Assembly (NCBI RefSeq): GCF_963678975.1
Contig: NC_089275.1
Span: 17,248,220 to 17,312,219, forward strand
Source of the DNA: Dysidea avara
Taxonomy: Eukaryota > Porifera > Demospongiae > Dictyoceratida > Dysideidae
Length of the DNA stretch: 64,000 nucleotides
Direction of reading: 5' to 3'
The position numbers and the translations under genes were made by a program. Position 1 is the stretch's first letter, and each line of letters opens with the position of its first letter. The notes below the pieces were generated by a model. That model saw nothing but the letters and a program-made list of their open reading frames with translations. It was not told the DNA's origin and searched no databases. Of this stretch, positions 46,165-58,189 are shown piece after piece.

Positions 46165-49100
46165 CGCCATGTTAAAGTCTGCACATATCAAAGACCAGTA
46201 TAACTTCATCAAATCTTGCTGTCAAACCTGTCATTGAAGTCCTCAGCTAGATCTTTTACTGTGCCAAATGTCCCTTTTTTATTTCGTGTCATCTTCTGGA
46301 CAAGAACCATTCCGTCGACAATTGCAATCTTTGTAATTAAAGATGTAGCTAAACAATCATTCTGCTCACTGGAGGCAAACTCTCATTGGTATTAATTGTA
46401 CTTGCTAATGTTTCAAGGATATGTATCAATTTTGACTTGTCAGTGCATGCCAACATTGACCCATCTGGTGCAAAAAGTGCTCTTGGAGTCAGGGTAAATT
46501 CATAGTTGCCAACTGCATCCTTTTGATCAATGTCCCTGTTGGATCTAGTCAAAACCATTAGACAGCCATACAAAGTTTTGGTCTCTTTCATATCAACTGT
46601 CTGACCACGGATGTTTACACTTAGCTTCTTGCTCCCAGACATATACATCTTGTTGCTCTGCTTTTTAACTGGTGCCCAAAGACTAGTGTCCCCATTGATA
46701 CGTTCCGCAACATAATTTTCATACAGCTTCTGGCCAATTTCATCAGCATTTAAGATCTGTGGAACATATTCTTGTGGCACATATGCATCTGTAATAAAAT
46801 TGTATATCTGGCTGCATTCAGCAGCAAATGGATTACCATGGCTCAGTATTGCAGCTTTGATTTTGTCGACAGCTTGATGTTCATGTCGGATAACAGAAGG
46901 TTGTACATCGTGATGCCCTTCTGGCTTGTTCAGTTGGAGCTCAAACTGCCCTTTGAATTCATTTGATAAATGTGACATTTCTGGAGAATCCAAAAAGAAC
47001 CGTTGCCTGGCATTTGAAATATTTGATATTCCTACTAAGCCAGAATGTACCTTTAGCATCCCGTTAAGGTGTTCACAGGCATGGTCAGCACCTATTGAGA
47101 CAAAGGTATCTCACTCTTGGTAACAGATATATTTCTGTCTTCAAGTTCTTTCCATGTAGCTGGGTGGTTGGTCTTTAATTCATGCATGTCAGCAATATAT
47201 CTTGGACAGAGCTGTTTGTATTTTATTCGATCAAAAGCAAAGAAAAGCTTGCTCAGTGCTTCTCCAGCTTCCACATGGAGAGCAATATCAGCAATTCTGG
47301 ATGCTTCAATGAAAAACAAGGTTGTTTCAACCCAGTGGAGGTAATTCATCAATGACTTAAACTTAGCATTGGGTGACTTCAGTTCCTCCCACATTTGTAA
47401 CTGCTGCATTACCTTTTCTCTGCATAGGACTTGAAGCAGACTGTTGTTGGCAATCCTGATACACTGTGGACCATCACTTGCACCAGAGGCCATGTTGATG
47501 CATGCATCCTGTAGTTCTTTTGATGGACTCAAGCAAACTTCCTTCAGGTGTGGCATCTCTGTGAAGAACTGTTCTCAGACAAGTTATACAAAGCCACATA
47601 TGATGGATATGTGCATGAAGTGTTCTCTTGTAATGGCTGCACTTGAGGATCTGCCTTGTTGTAGAGGGTCCATAAACATCTGCTTCAATCCAAGCGTCAT
47701 CAATGCCTGACTTTCAATCGAGGTTCCTAGAGCCCTCAGAGAAGCCATCACAGTATGCAGTTCTCCAAGTCTCAGAAAAAATTCATTTTTCAAGTTAGGT
47801 CTTCCATCCAGTAGCTGTATTGACTTTTCATACAGTGCCATGTCAAAGGTTATGACAGCTGGATGGTCTTCACCAACTATGAACCTCTTCAACTGAGATG
47901 CTTGCAACATCATGGTCATTAATGTAGGCCACTCATGTGCAACCTCTGGAAGTAGAGGCAAAGCACCAACCTGAGTAAGTGATTTACCAGGTGATATCAA
48001 TGATTTGTAGCCTGCCCAGCCTGGGATCTTTACTGGTGATTCACTATCTGCTGATTGCAATGAAAGGGCACATGCAATCATCCACCCTAGAGTGTTCAAC
48101 TGATACAATTCAGCTACACTTGCATAATTCACCTTAAACTCATGTTCCCTCTTATATAGACCAGGTTTTGGTTTACCACATGGCCCAATGGATACATGAT
48201 AAGGTAGAACTGATAGGTTTTGGGCTTCACATATTTTCAGATTTGGTGCTATCTGTTCTCCTGATACACTAGTCTTCTGATACACTGCTATGATTGTACC
48301 ATGTGCTGTTTTCTTACCATTTGCAGTGTCCTCAGCAAAATCAATGTTGTCAATAGCAAAGAAAACAAAACTGCCCTTCTTCAGAAAGGGTGGCACATAA
48401 AGCCCATCAAATATTTTGGTGTTTTCCACAACAGCATTGGCAATTGCTGTTTCTAGGAGCAATGTACAATTGTATGATGTGCAGTAGTTTTGTGTGCAGA
48501 GGAGATTCATCAGCATCTTATTCCTGGTGTCATGATGAACAGTGAGTGCCAATCCAAGGACCTGTGGATTTTCTCATGAATGTGGTATCCGGAATGTATA
48601 AGAGGACTTCTTTTGCTTGTGCTATATTTGTCTCCTGGTTTTGAAAGCATACATTATATTCTGACAAACTGTCAAAGTAGACCTATCTACTGTCCTATTC
48701 TTTACTTCTGTCTGTAGCTGCTCCTCAGATTCTACCAAAATCCACCGTATTAGGCTGTAAAGTTTAGAAGGAACATCTTCCTTTGTGCTAGATACCGTCA
48801 TTACCTTATTTTCCTCCTTCCCTTTAGCATATTTGATAATACCATCACGTACTATTTTTGCTGTGTCAAATATATCATCCTTGTCTTCTCTACTTCATTT
48901 GTGTCATTTTTCATTAAAGAAGAGCGAACCATGTCTTCTTCGCATGCTGCAGGGCAGTAAAGAAGAGAATGTTTTCTTCTATCTTTCTGTCTCACTGATG
49001 TCACAGCTGGCAATTCTGAAAGAATTTTATCCTTCAGCCATTGCCTTGTCAGAGTGGCAGTGTGTTTTTGTGCCTCTTCTTCTCCACCAAGCATTGATAT

Positions 49101-49921
49101 GTAAGTTGTCTCAATAACATCCATGGGGAGATGAGCTTTGCTTTGGGTATGAACGTCTACAAGGTTGATCAATTCAATCAAGCATGGTATCTGCATTGGC
49201 AGAGGATTCTGTGGATATTTATTTCTCTTGACTGCAAGCATCGTTCCTTAGTACATGGAATACATGTTTTCTCCAGCATGCCTTGTGGTATCAGACATCA
49301 ATTGCATGAGTATCTCCAGGTGATATTGCATTGCTTAGATGTGCCATCAATACTTGATTCTGTGAGATTTCGACAGCTCTCTGGAGCTCCTTCCCAACAT
49401 TTTCAGTTTGTACTGTAAACAAATCTTGGCCATCATTCATTTGACAAAAAAGCAGTGCAATTTTTAAAATGGTTGTGTTGCAGATCTGGTGAAGGGTGCT
49501 GGGGGGTCGTAATTGCTGTTTCGGTTTCATCCATTTTAGATCGTGTTCTTTTATGCCCACATCATTTAGCAGCATATATTCCAGTAGAAATAGAGTGTTG
49601 TAAACGATCCCTTGCTCGGTGTATGGACATTGTATTCGAGGCATCAGAGTAACAGTTATGATGCCACACGGGTTTGTTTTCAATGAACGTTTCACTGCTC
49701 ATTTCTTCCAGGTATCCTTGGATGTCAACATATACTCCATCCTGCAAGCTGGCCCTTTCTTTGACTGCATCTAGTAGTTTCTGATATGACTCAGTTTTAG
49801 GATGTTTAACCAATACTCCTTTGTTGGGAGTGGACCCCTGACAAATAATGCACAGTTTCCAGTCTATTTCTTTACGTGAAATTATAAAACATGGAGAGCT
49901 TGTTCCCAATTCGCTACTCAT
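46165..49921 (-). pseudogene. Large invertebrate protein family of unknown function, frameshifted copy
   Basis: Starts at ATG 49921 (MSSELGTSSPCF). CIICQ with WHHNCYSD forms a zinc-binding-like C2HC segment, and a second one follows (LLFCQ, YHKACWRKH). The middle (49241-47584) contains LALTVHHDTRNKMLMNLL, ETAIANAVVENT, YVPPFLKKGSFVFFAIDNID. The last part (47556-46165) contains ATWKELEDRNISVTKSEIP, GADHACEHLN, HSGLVGISNISNARQRFF, DGMVLVQKM and FDEVILVFD. These blocks recur, from memory, in uncharacterised proteins of cnidarians, molluscs and sponges. The reading changes frame at least five times: near 49600, 49250-49290, 48560-48850, 47560-47584 and 47090. The 47090 break is a single-base change in the run after GAGATACC, exactly before GADHACEH. 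TGA replaces a codon before YHKACW. Function is not known to me; repeated degraded copies suggest a mobile or multicopy origin. Confidence 0.75.
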
Positions 49922-51099
49922 GGAGTACTAGGAACTAAATAAATAACACTAGGCTTAACACATGCTATGGAGCTTATAGTTAATGTATAAATCTTACTCG
50001 TTAGAGATGTCAGTTGATCAAGCTATTCTTCTCCAAACTAGGCTCTGAGAATAACTGGCACTGGTATAATGTACAAATTGTTAAACAATGGTATACAGAG
50101 AATGATTTGGTACTTGAAAGAAAGATATGTATAGTTTTTATTCTGACAAGATTCCTGTACACATGTGATCCTAGCCACAAACTTTTGTATTCCTAGTGAA
50201 ACTCCAGTCAGACAAACCATTGTCCAAAACAATAACTAATACATGCATTGCAAAGATTCTTCAGTGGATAAACATCCCCCAGGAATGAAGTGATTATTAC
50301 CTCAGCTCTGCCTGGGTATTATTACATCATCCCTTTGACATTGTTTATCCACTGAAGAATCCTAATAATGCTCGTCTTACCTACTTGACATGACTTCAAA
50401 GATTAATCTGCTAATTACAAAGGAAATTTTCATTTTAGGTGAGAATATGTAGTTTCCATTAATTCTTTCTATTAAATTCACCTAGTATTTCCATGTATCT
50501 GCTGACATATATTATGCCAAACATAAGCACATTAGTTACATAAAAGTGACTACTGTATCAGAAATATGGTCTTAAAAGTTGACTGCTTTATTAGAGTAAG
50601 TGACTGCTCTATTAGGGTATCTTAATCTAAACTGTTTTTAGGCTTGCACTATTTCAGTGGAATATAAACTTATACTTTGCAATGGCTACTTTTAGATTTT
50701 GTTCAATAACTCTGGAATTATTCCTCAATTCTTTTACTATCAACTATTACTGCATTATAGTGGATGCTCCTCTATTCCCTTTTTAAAAAGCTTCTAATTT
50801 TTCTGATTAATTATCACCTCCAATGAATAGACATACAAAAAGTTACCAGAAAGTTTGTTGGGTTCATTATTAGATTTTTATGTCAATTTAAAATTGAAAA
50901 ATTAGAAATTTCTTACTTTATAGGCTGCCATTTTAAAATTTAAAAAAAATGATGACCTTGCAGAAATCTGTGCAGATACAAACATTGATTTTCAGATTCT
51001 CCATGATCTAAGCTTTCCAAAAATGAATAGGTTTGCTAATCCCCATAAAATTTGAACAAAAGTACATAGTGGACCTGACTATACAAAAAGAAGTGAAAT
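49922..51099. other. Non-coding region with one hairpin
   Basis: AT-rich. It holds the 107 bp hairpin at 50255-50361 and a double copy of the dispersed motif (50580-50625, GACTGCTTTATTAGAGTAAG then GACTGCTCTATTAGGGTATC). Short ORFs only. Confidence 0.5.
50255..50361. mobile_element. Small hairpin MITE-like element
   Basis: GATTCTTCAGTGGATAAACA pairs exactly with TGTTTATCCACTGAAGAATC. Inside, CCCAGG and CCTGGG and several shorter blocks also pair. Confidence 0.75.
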
Positions 51100-51421
51100 C
51101 TAATCCAAAACAGACAAGCTGTAAAAAAGGGTGCGCCCCACAAAAAGGCTATGGTGAAAAAAGATGTGAAATCCAAGGTGGTGGCCAAGAAATGGCTGTG
51201 ATGATAGGTTAATTGTAAAAAATTTAATGACAACAATTCAGGTGGATTTTAGTGCCACTTGGTCTTGGCACAAAATTCACCTGGATTGTCGTTATTAGAA
51301 TTTTTACCATTAACCTACCATCACAGTCATTTCTTGGCCGTCACCTTGGATTTCACATCTTTTGCACCATAGCCTTTTTGAGAGCCGAACCCTTTTTTTA
51401 CAGCTTGGCTGTTTTGCATTA
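51100..51421. mobile_element. MITE family M, copy 3
   Basis: Full hairpin like 6123-6449 (CTAATCCAAAACAGACAAGC ... CAGCTTGGCTGTTTTGCATTA). It sits directly beside ankyrin exon 4: its right end meets CATAATTATTGCCTCAC, the start of the intron side of that exon. Confidence 0.85.
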
Positions 51422-51438
51422 CATAATTATTGCCTCAC

Positions 51439-51537
51439 TTTGTCAGCAGCATTGACATCTGCTTCTGACTTGATCAACATCTCCACTACTTGAGTATGAC
51501 CATTATATGCAGCAGTATATAGAGGAGTATCTCCATC
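51439..51537 (-). CDS. Ankyrin-repeat exon 4
   Basis: 99 nt: [33 protein letters not shown]. Acceptor CACTATAG, donor GTGAGG. First exon of the dense array (51.4-63.7 kb). Confidence 0.8.
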
Positions 51538-51663
51538 CTATAGTGACAAAGTAATTAACAGTGACAGTTATTATTTCATATTGATATAATTTGATGCATC
51601 ATGGATAACCTGTGTTCATGAGAAGATGCCATGGAAAGACACATAATATAAAGGACTTTATTA

Positions 51664-52328
51664 CAGGTTTTTGCAATTGAATTCAGCGACTTTGCAATTG
51701 AATTCTTCCTATTTGCAATTGAATTCATCGGTTTTGCAATTGAAATCGTCCCATTTGCAATTGAATTCATCAGTTTTGCAATTGATTTGTCGCTTTTGCA
51801 GCTAAATTCGTCCGTAACAAGAATGGCAGCTGGATCAAACACAAAAACATGATGTAGCAGCTGCTACAAGAACTTCTCCAAGTACAACAGCAGTAAACAA
51901 CTCTTTATAAGACAATATTTCTTCTTCTACAGCCTATCCAGCAACATTCCAAACTCTACTACACCATTCTCAATGGGTGTGGTCACTCGCGAGCAAGTTA
52001 ATTAACTTGTCAGACAGCTATCAACTTCGCGTACTACCAGCTTCAATTACCTTCTAGTGTCTCAAGTGTAATGCTCCAAGGCATAAATAGTTCATCTCTC
52101 AATGAACGGGTTGGTTTCTTGGAGCCGTTTTGTTTATGACGAATTGTAATGCAAACGCGACGAATTCTATTGCAAAACTGACTAATTCAACTGCAAAACT
52201 AACGAATTCAATTGCAAACTGACGAATTCAATTGCAAACGGGATGAATTCAATTGCAATACCAATGAATTCAATTGCAAATGGGACGAATTCAATCGCAA
52301 AGGCGACATATTCAATTGCAAAAACCTG
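51664..52328. mobile_element. 21-mer-repeat MITE (family Q), copy a, internally deleted
   Basis: The terminal inverted repeats CAGGTTTTTGCAATTGAATT and AATTCAATTGCAAAAACCTG are perfect over 21 bp and flanked by TA on both sides (TTATTA-element-TACCATTACG). Inward from each end are 6-9 tandem ~21 bp units (GCAATTGAATTCGTCGGTTT and variants) in inverted orientation. The middle is non-coding, and the ORF remnant seen in copies b-e is missing here. Confidence 0.85.
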
Positions 52329-52736
52329 TACCATTACGAAATTTAATAATTCCATAATAACCATATTGCTAAGCACCTAACACAGCTATGTGGGAAATCC
52401 CTACTGTGGCATGTTACCATCTATTCGATACCAAAATACAGCATTCAATTGTTAATGAATTCTACAAACACGAGGTGTGTATGTGATCTCATTAGTACAA
52501 GGACTTTTGGTGCACAACATCTAATTTTAGCATAATTTGTGTTCTTTTCTCCAATAAAGAAAGCACATATTTAATTGAATAAATCTGTAATTTTACTGGC
52601 AAATAAAGGACTTCATGGCTATACTAAAAATAATATTTGGCAGTTTGTCTACATAACAACCTTGTTAAGGAAAAACCAGGGTACAAGCAGACTATATACA
52701 TAATAATTTCATTAATGTAAATAATTATTGCCTCAC

Positions 52737-52835
52737 TTCACCAGCAACATTGACATCTGCTTCTGACTTAATCAACATCTCCACTACTTCAGTATGACCA
52801 TTACATGCAGCAGTATGTAGAGGAGTATCTCCATC
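52737..52835 (-). CDS. Ankyrin-repeat exon 5
   Basis: 99 nt: [33 protein letters not shown]. It differs from exons 6 and 8 by one base. Confidence 0.8.
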
Positions 52836-52961
52836 CTATAGTGACAAAGTAATCAACAGTGACAGTTATTATTTCATATTGATATAATTTGATGCATCAT
52901 GGATAACCTGTGTTCATGAGAAGATGACATCGAAAGACACATAATATAAAGGACTTTATTG

Positions 52962-53858
52962 CAGGATTTTGCAATTGAATTCAGCGACTTTGCAATTGAA
53001 TTCTTCCCGTTTGCAATTGAATTCGTCGGTTTTGCAATTTAATTCATCCCATTTGCAATTGAAAACGTCGGTTTTGCAATTGAATTTGTCGCTTTTGCAG
53101 TTAAATTCGTCCGTAACAAGAATGGCAGCTGGAGCAAACACGAAAATATGATGTAGCAGCTGCTACAAGAACTTGTTCAAGTACAACAGTAGTAAACAAC
53201 TCTTTATAAGGCAATAATTCTTCTTCTACAGTCTATCCAGCAACATTCCAAACTCTACTATGCCATTCACAATGGGTATGGTCACTCACGAGCAAGTTAA
53301 TTAACTTGTCAGACAGCTATCAACTTCGCGTACTACCAGCTTCAATTACCTTCTAGTGTCTCAAGTGTAACTCTCCAAGGCATAAATAGTTCATCTCTTA
53401 ATGACCCTTATGCCATAGTACTAGGATGGATTAGATGTAGATTGTCATTTTGTTTGCTGCGTTCAGCAATCCAGTGCATTAGAAGAGCACGATCTTCACA
53501 AGGTCGTTACATCAAAAGTGCTCCTGTGGCCTCGGTGCAATCAGAGACTCGGTTTTTGATTTAATTGTTTAACTGTTTATTTGTATGTTCTAATCTTATT
53601 TTCTTTATTTCTTCAAAAAAATATCTCTTAATGAATGGATTGGTTTCTTGGAGCCATTTTGTTTATGACGAATTGTAATGCAAACGTGACAAATTCTATT
53701 GCAAAACCGACTAATTCAACTGCAAAACCGATGAATTCCATTGCAAAACCGACGAATTTAAATGCAAACGGGACGAATTCAATTGCAATACCAACGAATT
53801 CAATTGCAAACGGGACGAATTCAATCGCAAAGGCGACGAATTCAATTGCAAAAACCTG
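52962..53858. mobile_element. 21-mer-repeat MITE (family Q), copy b
   Basis: Same element with full core (897 bp). The ends are CAGGATTTTGCAATTGAATT and AATTCAATTGCAAAAACCTG. The core carries the ORF remnant at about 53310-53564. Confidence 0.85.
53310..53564 (+). pseudogene. C-terminal ORF remnant inside MITE Q
   Basis: Reads QLPSSVSSVTLQGINSSSLN, DPYAIVLGWIRCRLSFCLLR, SAIQCIRRARSS and ends ETRFLI-stop. The block W-[IL]-RC-[RK]-LSF-x-LLRSAI-x-C-[IL]-RG-x-RSS is one I remember as a C-terminal tail of transposon-related ORFs in invertebrates. I cannot name the parent family with certainty. Equivalent remnants lie at about 54910-55100, 57075-57262 and 58595-58813. Confidence 0.55.
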
Positions 53859-54272
53859 TACCATTACGAAATTTAATAATTCCATAATAACCATATTGCT
53901 AAGCACCTAACACAGCTATGTGGGAAATTCCTACTGTGGCATGTTACTATCTATTCGATACCAAAGTACAGCATTCAATTGTTAATGAATTCTACAAACA
54001 CGAGGTGTGTATGTGATCTCATTAGCACAAGGACTTTTGGTGCACAACATCTAATTTTAGCTTAATTTGTATTCTTTTCTCCAATAAAGAAAGCACATAT
54101 TTAATTGAATGAATCTGTAATTTTACTGGAAAATAAAGGACTTCATGCATATATGAAAAATAATATTTAGCAGTTTGTCTACATAACAACCTTGTTAAGG
54201 AAAAGCCAGGGGTACAAGCAGACTATATACATAATAATTTCATTAATGTAAATACTGTAATTATTGCCTCAC

Positions 54273-54371
54273 TTCACCAGCAGCATTGACATCTGCTTCT
54301 GACTTAATCAACATCTCCACTACTTCAGTATGACCATTACATGCAGCAGTATGTAGAGGAGTATCTCCATC
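54273..54371 (-). CDS. Ankyrin-repeat exon 6
   Basis: 99 nt: [33 protein letters not shown]. By eye identical in sequence to exon 8, which points to recent unit duplication or gene conversion. Confidence 0.8.
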
Positions 54372-54497
54372 CTATAGTGACAAAGTAATCAACAGTGACA
54401 GTTATTATTTAATATTGATATAATTTGATGCATCATGGATAACCTGTGTTCATGAGAAGATGCCATGGAAAGACACATAATATAAAGGACTTTATTG

Positions 54498-55391
54498 CAG
54501 GATTTTGCAATTGAATTCGGCGACTTTGCAATTGAATTTTTCCGTTTGCAATTGAATTTGTCAGTTTTGCAATTTAATTTGTCCCATTTGTAATTGAATT
54601 CGTCGGTTTTGCAATTGAATTAGTCGCTTTTGCAGTTAAATTTGTCCGTAACAAGAATGGCAGCTGGAGCAAACACGAAAACATGATGTAGCAGCTGCTA
54701 CAAGAACTTGTTCAAGTACAACAGTAGTAAACAACTCTTTATAAGGCAATAATTCTTCTTCTACAGCCTATCCAGCAACATTCCAAACTGTACTATGCCA
54801 TTCACGATGGGTGTGGTCACTCACGAGCAAGTTAATTAACTTGTCAGACAGCTATCAACTTCGCGTACTAACAGCTTCAATTACCTTCTAGTGTCTCAAG
54901 TGTAACTCTCCAAGGCATAAATAGTTCATCTCTTAATGACCCTTATGCCATAGTACTAGGATGGATTAGATGTAGATTGTCATTTTGTTTGCTGCGTTCA
55001 GCAATCCAGTGCATTAGAGGAGCACGATCTTCACAAGGTCGTTACATCAAAAGTGCTCCTGTGGCCTTGGTGCAATCAGAGACTCGGTTTTTGATTTAAT
55101 TGTTTAACTGTTTATTTGTATGTTCTAATCTTATTTTCTTTATATCTTCAAAAAAATCTCTTAATGAATGGATTGGTTTCTTGGAGCCATTTTGTTTATG
55201 ACAAATTGTAATGCAAACGTGACAAATTCTATTGCAAAACCGACTAATTCAACTGCAAAACCGATGAATTCCATTGCAAAACCGACGAATTCAAATGCAA
55301 ACGGGATGAATTCAATTGCAATACCAACGAATTAAATTGCAAACGGGACGAATTTAATTGCAAAGGTGACGAATTCAATTGCAAAAACCTG
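54498..55391. mobile_element. 21-mer-repeat MITE (family Q), copy c
   Basis: 894 bp, collinear with copy b including the ORF remnant. Its flanks also match, so it spread with the ankyrin unit and did not insert anew. Confidence 0.85.
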
Positions 55392-55800
55392 TACCATTAC
55401 GAAATTTAATAATTCCATAATAACCATATTGCTAAGCACCTAACACAGCTATGTGGGAAATTCCTAATGTGGCATGTTACTATCTATTCGATACCAAAGT
55501 ACAGCATTCAATTGTTAATGAATTCTACAAACACGAGGTGTGTATGTGATCTCATTAGCACAAGGACTTTTGGTGCACAACATCTAATTTTAGCTTAATT
55601 TGTATTCTTTTCTCCAATAAAGAAAGTATATATTTAATTGAATGAATCTGTAATTTTACTGGCAAATAAAGGACTTCATGGCTATACTAAAAATAATATT
55701 TGGCAGTTTGTCTACATAACAACCTTGTTAAGGAAAAACCAGGAGTACATGCAGCCAATATACATAATAATTTCATTAATGCAAATAATTATTGCGTCAC

Positions 55801-55899
55801 TTTAACAGTAGCATTGACATCTCCTTCTGACTTGATCAACATCTCCACTACTTCAGTATGACCATTAAATGAAGCAAAAAATAGAGGAGTACTTCCATC
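55801..55899 (-). CDS. Ankyrin-repeat exon 7 (variant type)
   Basis: 99 nt: [42 protein letters not shown] replaces LHTAACNGH. The donor is GTGACG, weaker than the GTGAGG of the others. It pairs with exon 10 (same FFAS variant) as the corresponding member of a higher-order repeat. Confidence 0.7.
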
Positions 55900-56434
55900 C
55901 TATAATGACAAAGTAATCAACAGTGACAGTTATTATTTCATATTGATATAATTTGATACATCATGGATAACCTGTGTTCATCAGAAGATTCCATGGAAAG
56001 ACACATAATATAAAGGACCTTATCACCATTACGAAATTTAATAATTCCATAATAACCATATTGCTATGGACTTAACACGGTTATGCGGTGGGAAAATACC
56101 TACTGTGGCATGTTACCATCTATTCAATACCAAAATACAGCATTCAATTGTTAATGTATTCCACAAAAACGACTTGTCTATGTGATCTCAGTAGTACAAG
56201 GACTTTGGGTGTGCAACATCTAATTTTAGCTTAATTTGTGTTCTTTTCTCCAATAAAGAAAGCACGTGTTTTACTTGAATGAATGTGTAATTTTACTGGC
56301 AAATAAAGGATTTCATAGCTATACTAAAAGTAATATTTGAGTTTGTCTACATAACAACCTTGTTAAGGAAAAACCAGGGTACAAGCAGACTATATACATA
56401 ATAATTTCATTAATGTAAATAATTATTGTCTCAC

Positions 56435-56533
56435 TTCACCAGCAGCATTGACATCTGCTTCTGACTTAATCAACATCTCCACTACTTCAGTATGACCATT
56501 ACATGCAGCAGTATGTAGAGGAGTATCTCCATC
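56435..56533 (-). CDS. Ankyrin-repeat exon 8
   Basis: 99 nt, peptide as exon 6. The intron between exons 7 and 8 (55900-56434) is the short type without MITE Q and shows the pre-insertion site at about 56020 (CCTTATCACCATTACG). Confidence 0.8.
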
Positions 56534-56659
56534 CTATAGTGACAAAGTAATCAACAGTGACAGTTATTATTTCATATTGATATAATTTGATGCATCACAG
56601 ATAACCTGTGTTCATGAGAAGATGCCATGGAAAGACACATAATATAAAGGACTTTATTG

Positions 56660-57555
56660 CAGGTTTTTGCAATTGAATTCGGCGACTTTGCAATTGAATT
56701 CTTCCCATTTGCAATTGAATTTGTCGGTTTTGCAATTGAATTCGTCTCGTTTGCAATTGAATTCGTCGGTTTTGCAATTGAATTCGTTGCTTTTGCAGTT
56801 GAATTCGTCCGTAACAAGAATGGCAGCTAGAGCAAACACGAAAACATGATGTAGCAGCTGCTACAAGAACTTGTTCAAGTACAACAGTAGTAAACAACTC
56901 TTTATAAGGCAATAATTCTTTCTCTACAGCCTATCCAGCAACATTCCAAACTCTACTACGCCATTCGCAATGGGCATGGTCACTCACGAGCAAGTTAATT
57001 AACTTGTCAGACAGCTATCAACTTCGCGTACTACCAGCTTCAATTACCTTCTAGTGTCTCAAGTGTAACTCTCCAAGGCATAAATAGTTCATCTCTTAAT
57101 GAACCTTATGCCATAGTACTAGGATGGATTAGATGTAGATTGACATTTTGTTTGCTGCGTTCAGCAATCCAGTGCATTAGAGGAGCACGATCTTCACAAG
57201 GTCGTTACATCAAAAGTGCTCCTGTGGCCTTGGTGCAATCAGAGACTCGGTTTTTGATTTAATTGTTTAACTGTTTATTTGTACATTCTAATCTTATTTT
57301 CTTTATATCTTCACAATAATCTCTTAATGAACGGGTTGGTTTCTTGGAGCCGTTTTGTTTATGACAAATTGTAATGCAAACGCGACGAATTCTATTGCAA
57401 AAACCGATGAATTCAATTGCAAAACCGACGAAATCAATTGCAAAACCGACGAAATCAATTGCAAACAGGACGAATTCAATTGCAATACCAACGAATTCAA
57501 TTGTAAATGGGACGAATTCAATCGCAAAGGCGACGAATTCAATTGCAAACACCTG
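56660..57555. mobile_element. 21-mer-repeat MITE (family Q), copy d
   Basis: 896 bp, collinear with b and c. The internal ORF remnant ends at about 57262. Confidence 0.85.
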
Positions 57556-57964
57556 TACCATTACGAAATTTAATAATTCCATAATAACCATATTGCTAAG
57601 CACCTAACACAGCTATGTGGGAAATTCCTACTGTGGCATGTTACTATCTATTCGATACCAAAGTACAGCATTCAATTGTTAATGAATTCTACAAACACGA
57701 GGTGTGTATGTGATCTCATTAGCACAAGGACTTTTGGTGCACAACATCTAATTTTAGCTTAATTTGTATTCTTTTCTCCAATAAAGAAAGCACATATTTA
57801 ATTGAATGAATCTGTAATTTTACTGGCAAATAAAGGACTTCATGCATATATGAAAAATAATATTTGGCAGTTTGTCTACATAACAACCTTGTTAAGGAAA
57901 AACCAGGAGTACATGCAGACAATATACATAATAATTTCATTAATGTAAATAATTATTGCCTCAC

Positions 57965-58063
57965 TTTATCAGCAGCATTGACATCTGCTTCTGACTTGAT
58001 CAACATCTCCACTACTTGAGTATGACCGCTACATGCAGCAGTATGTAGAGGAGTATCTCCATC
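57965..58063 (-). CDS. Ankyrin-repeat exon 9
   Basis: 99 nt: [33 protein letters not shown]. Acceptor CACTATAG, donor GTGAGG. Confidence 0.8.
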
Positions 58064-58189
58064 CTATAGTGACAAAGTAATTAACAGTGACAGTTATTAT
58101 TTCATATTGATATAATTTGATGCATCATGGATAACCTGTGTTCATGAGAAGATGCCATGGAAAGACACATAATATAAAGGACTTTATTG

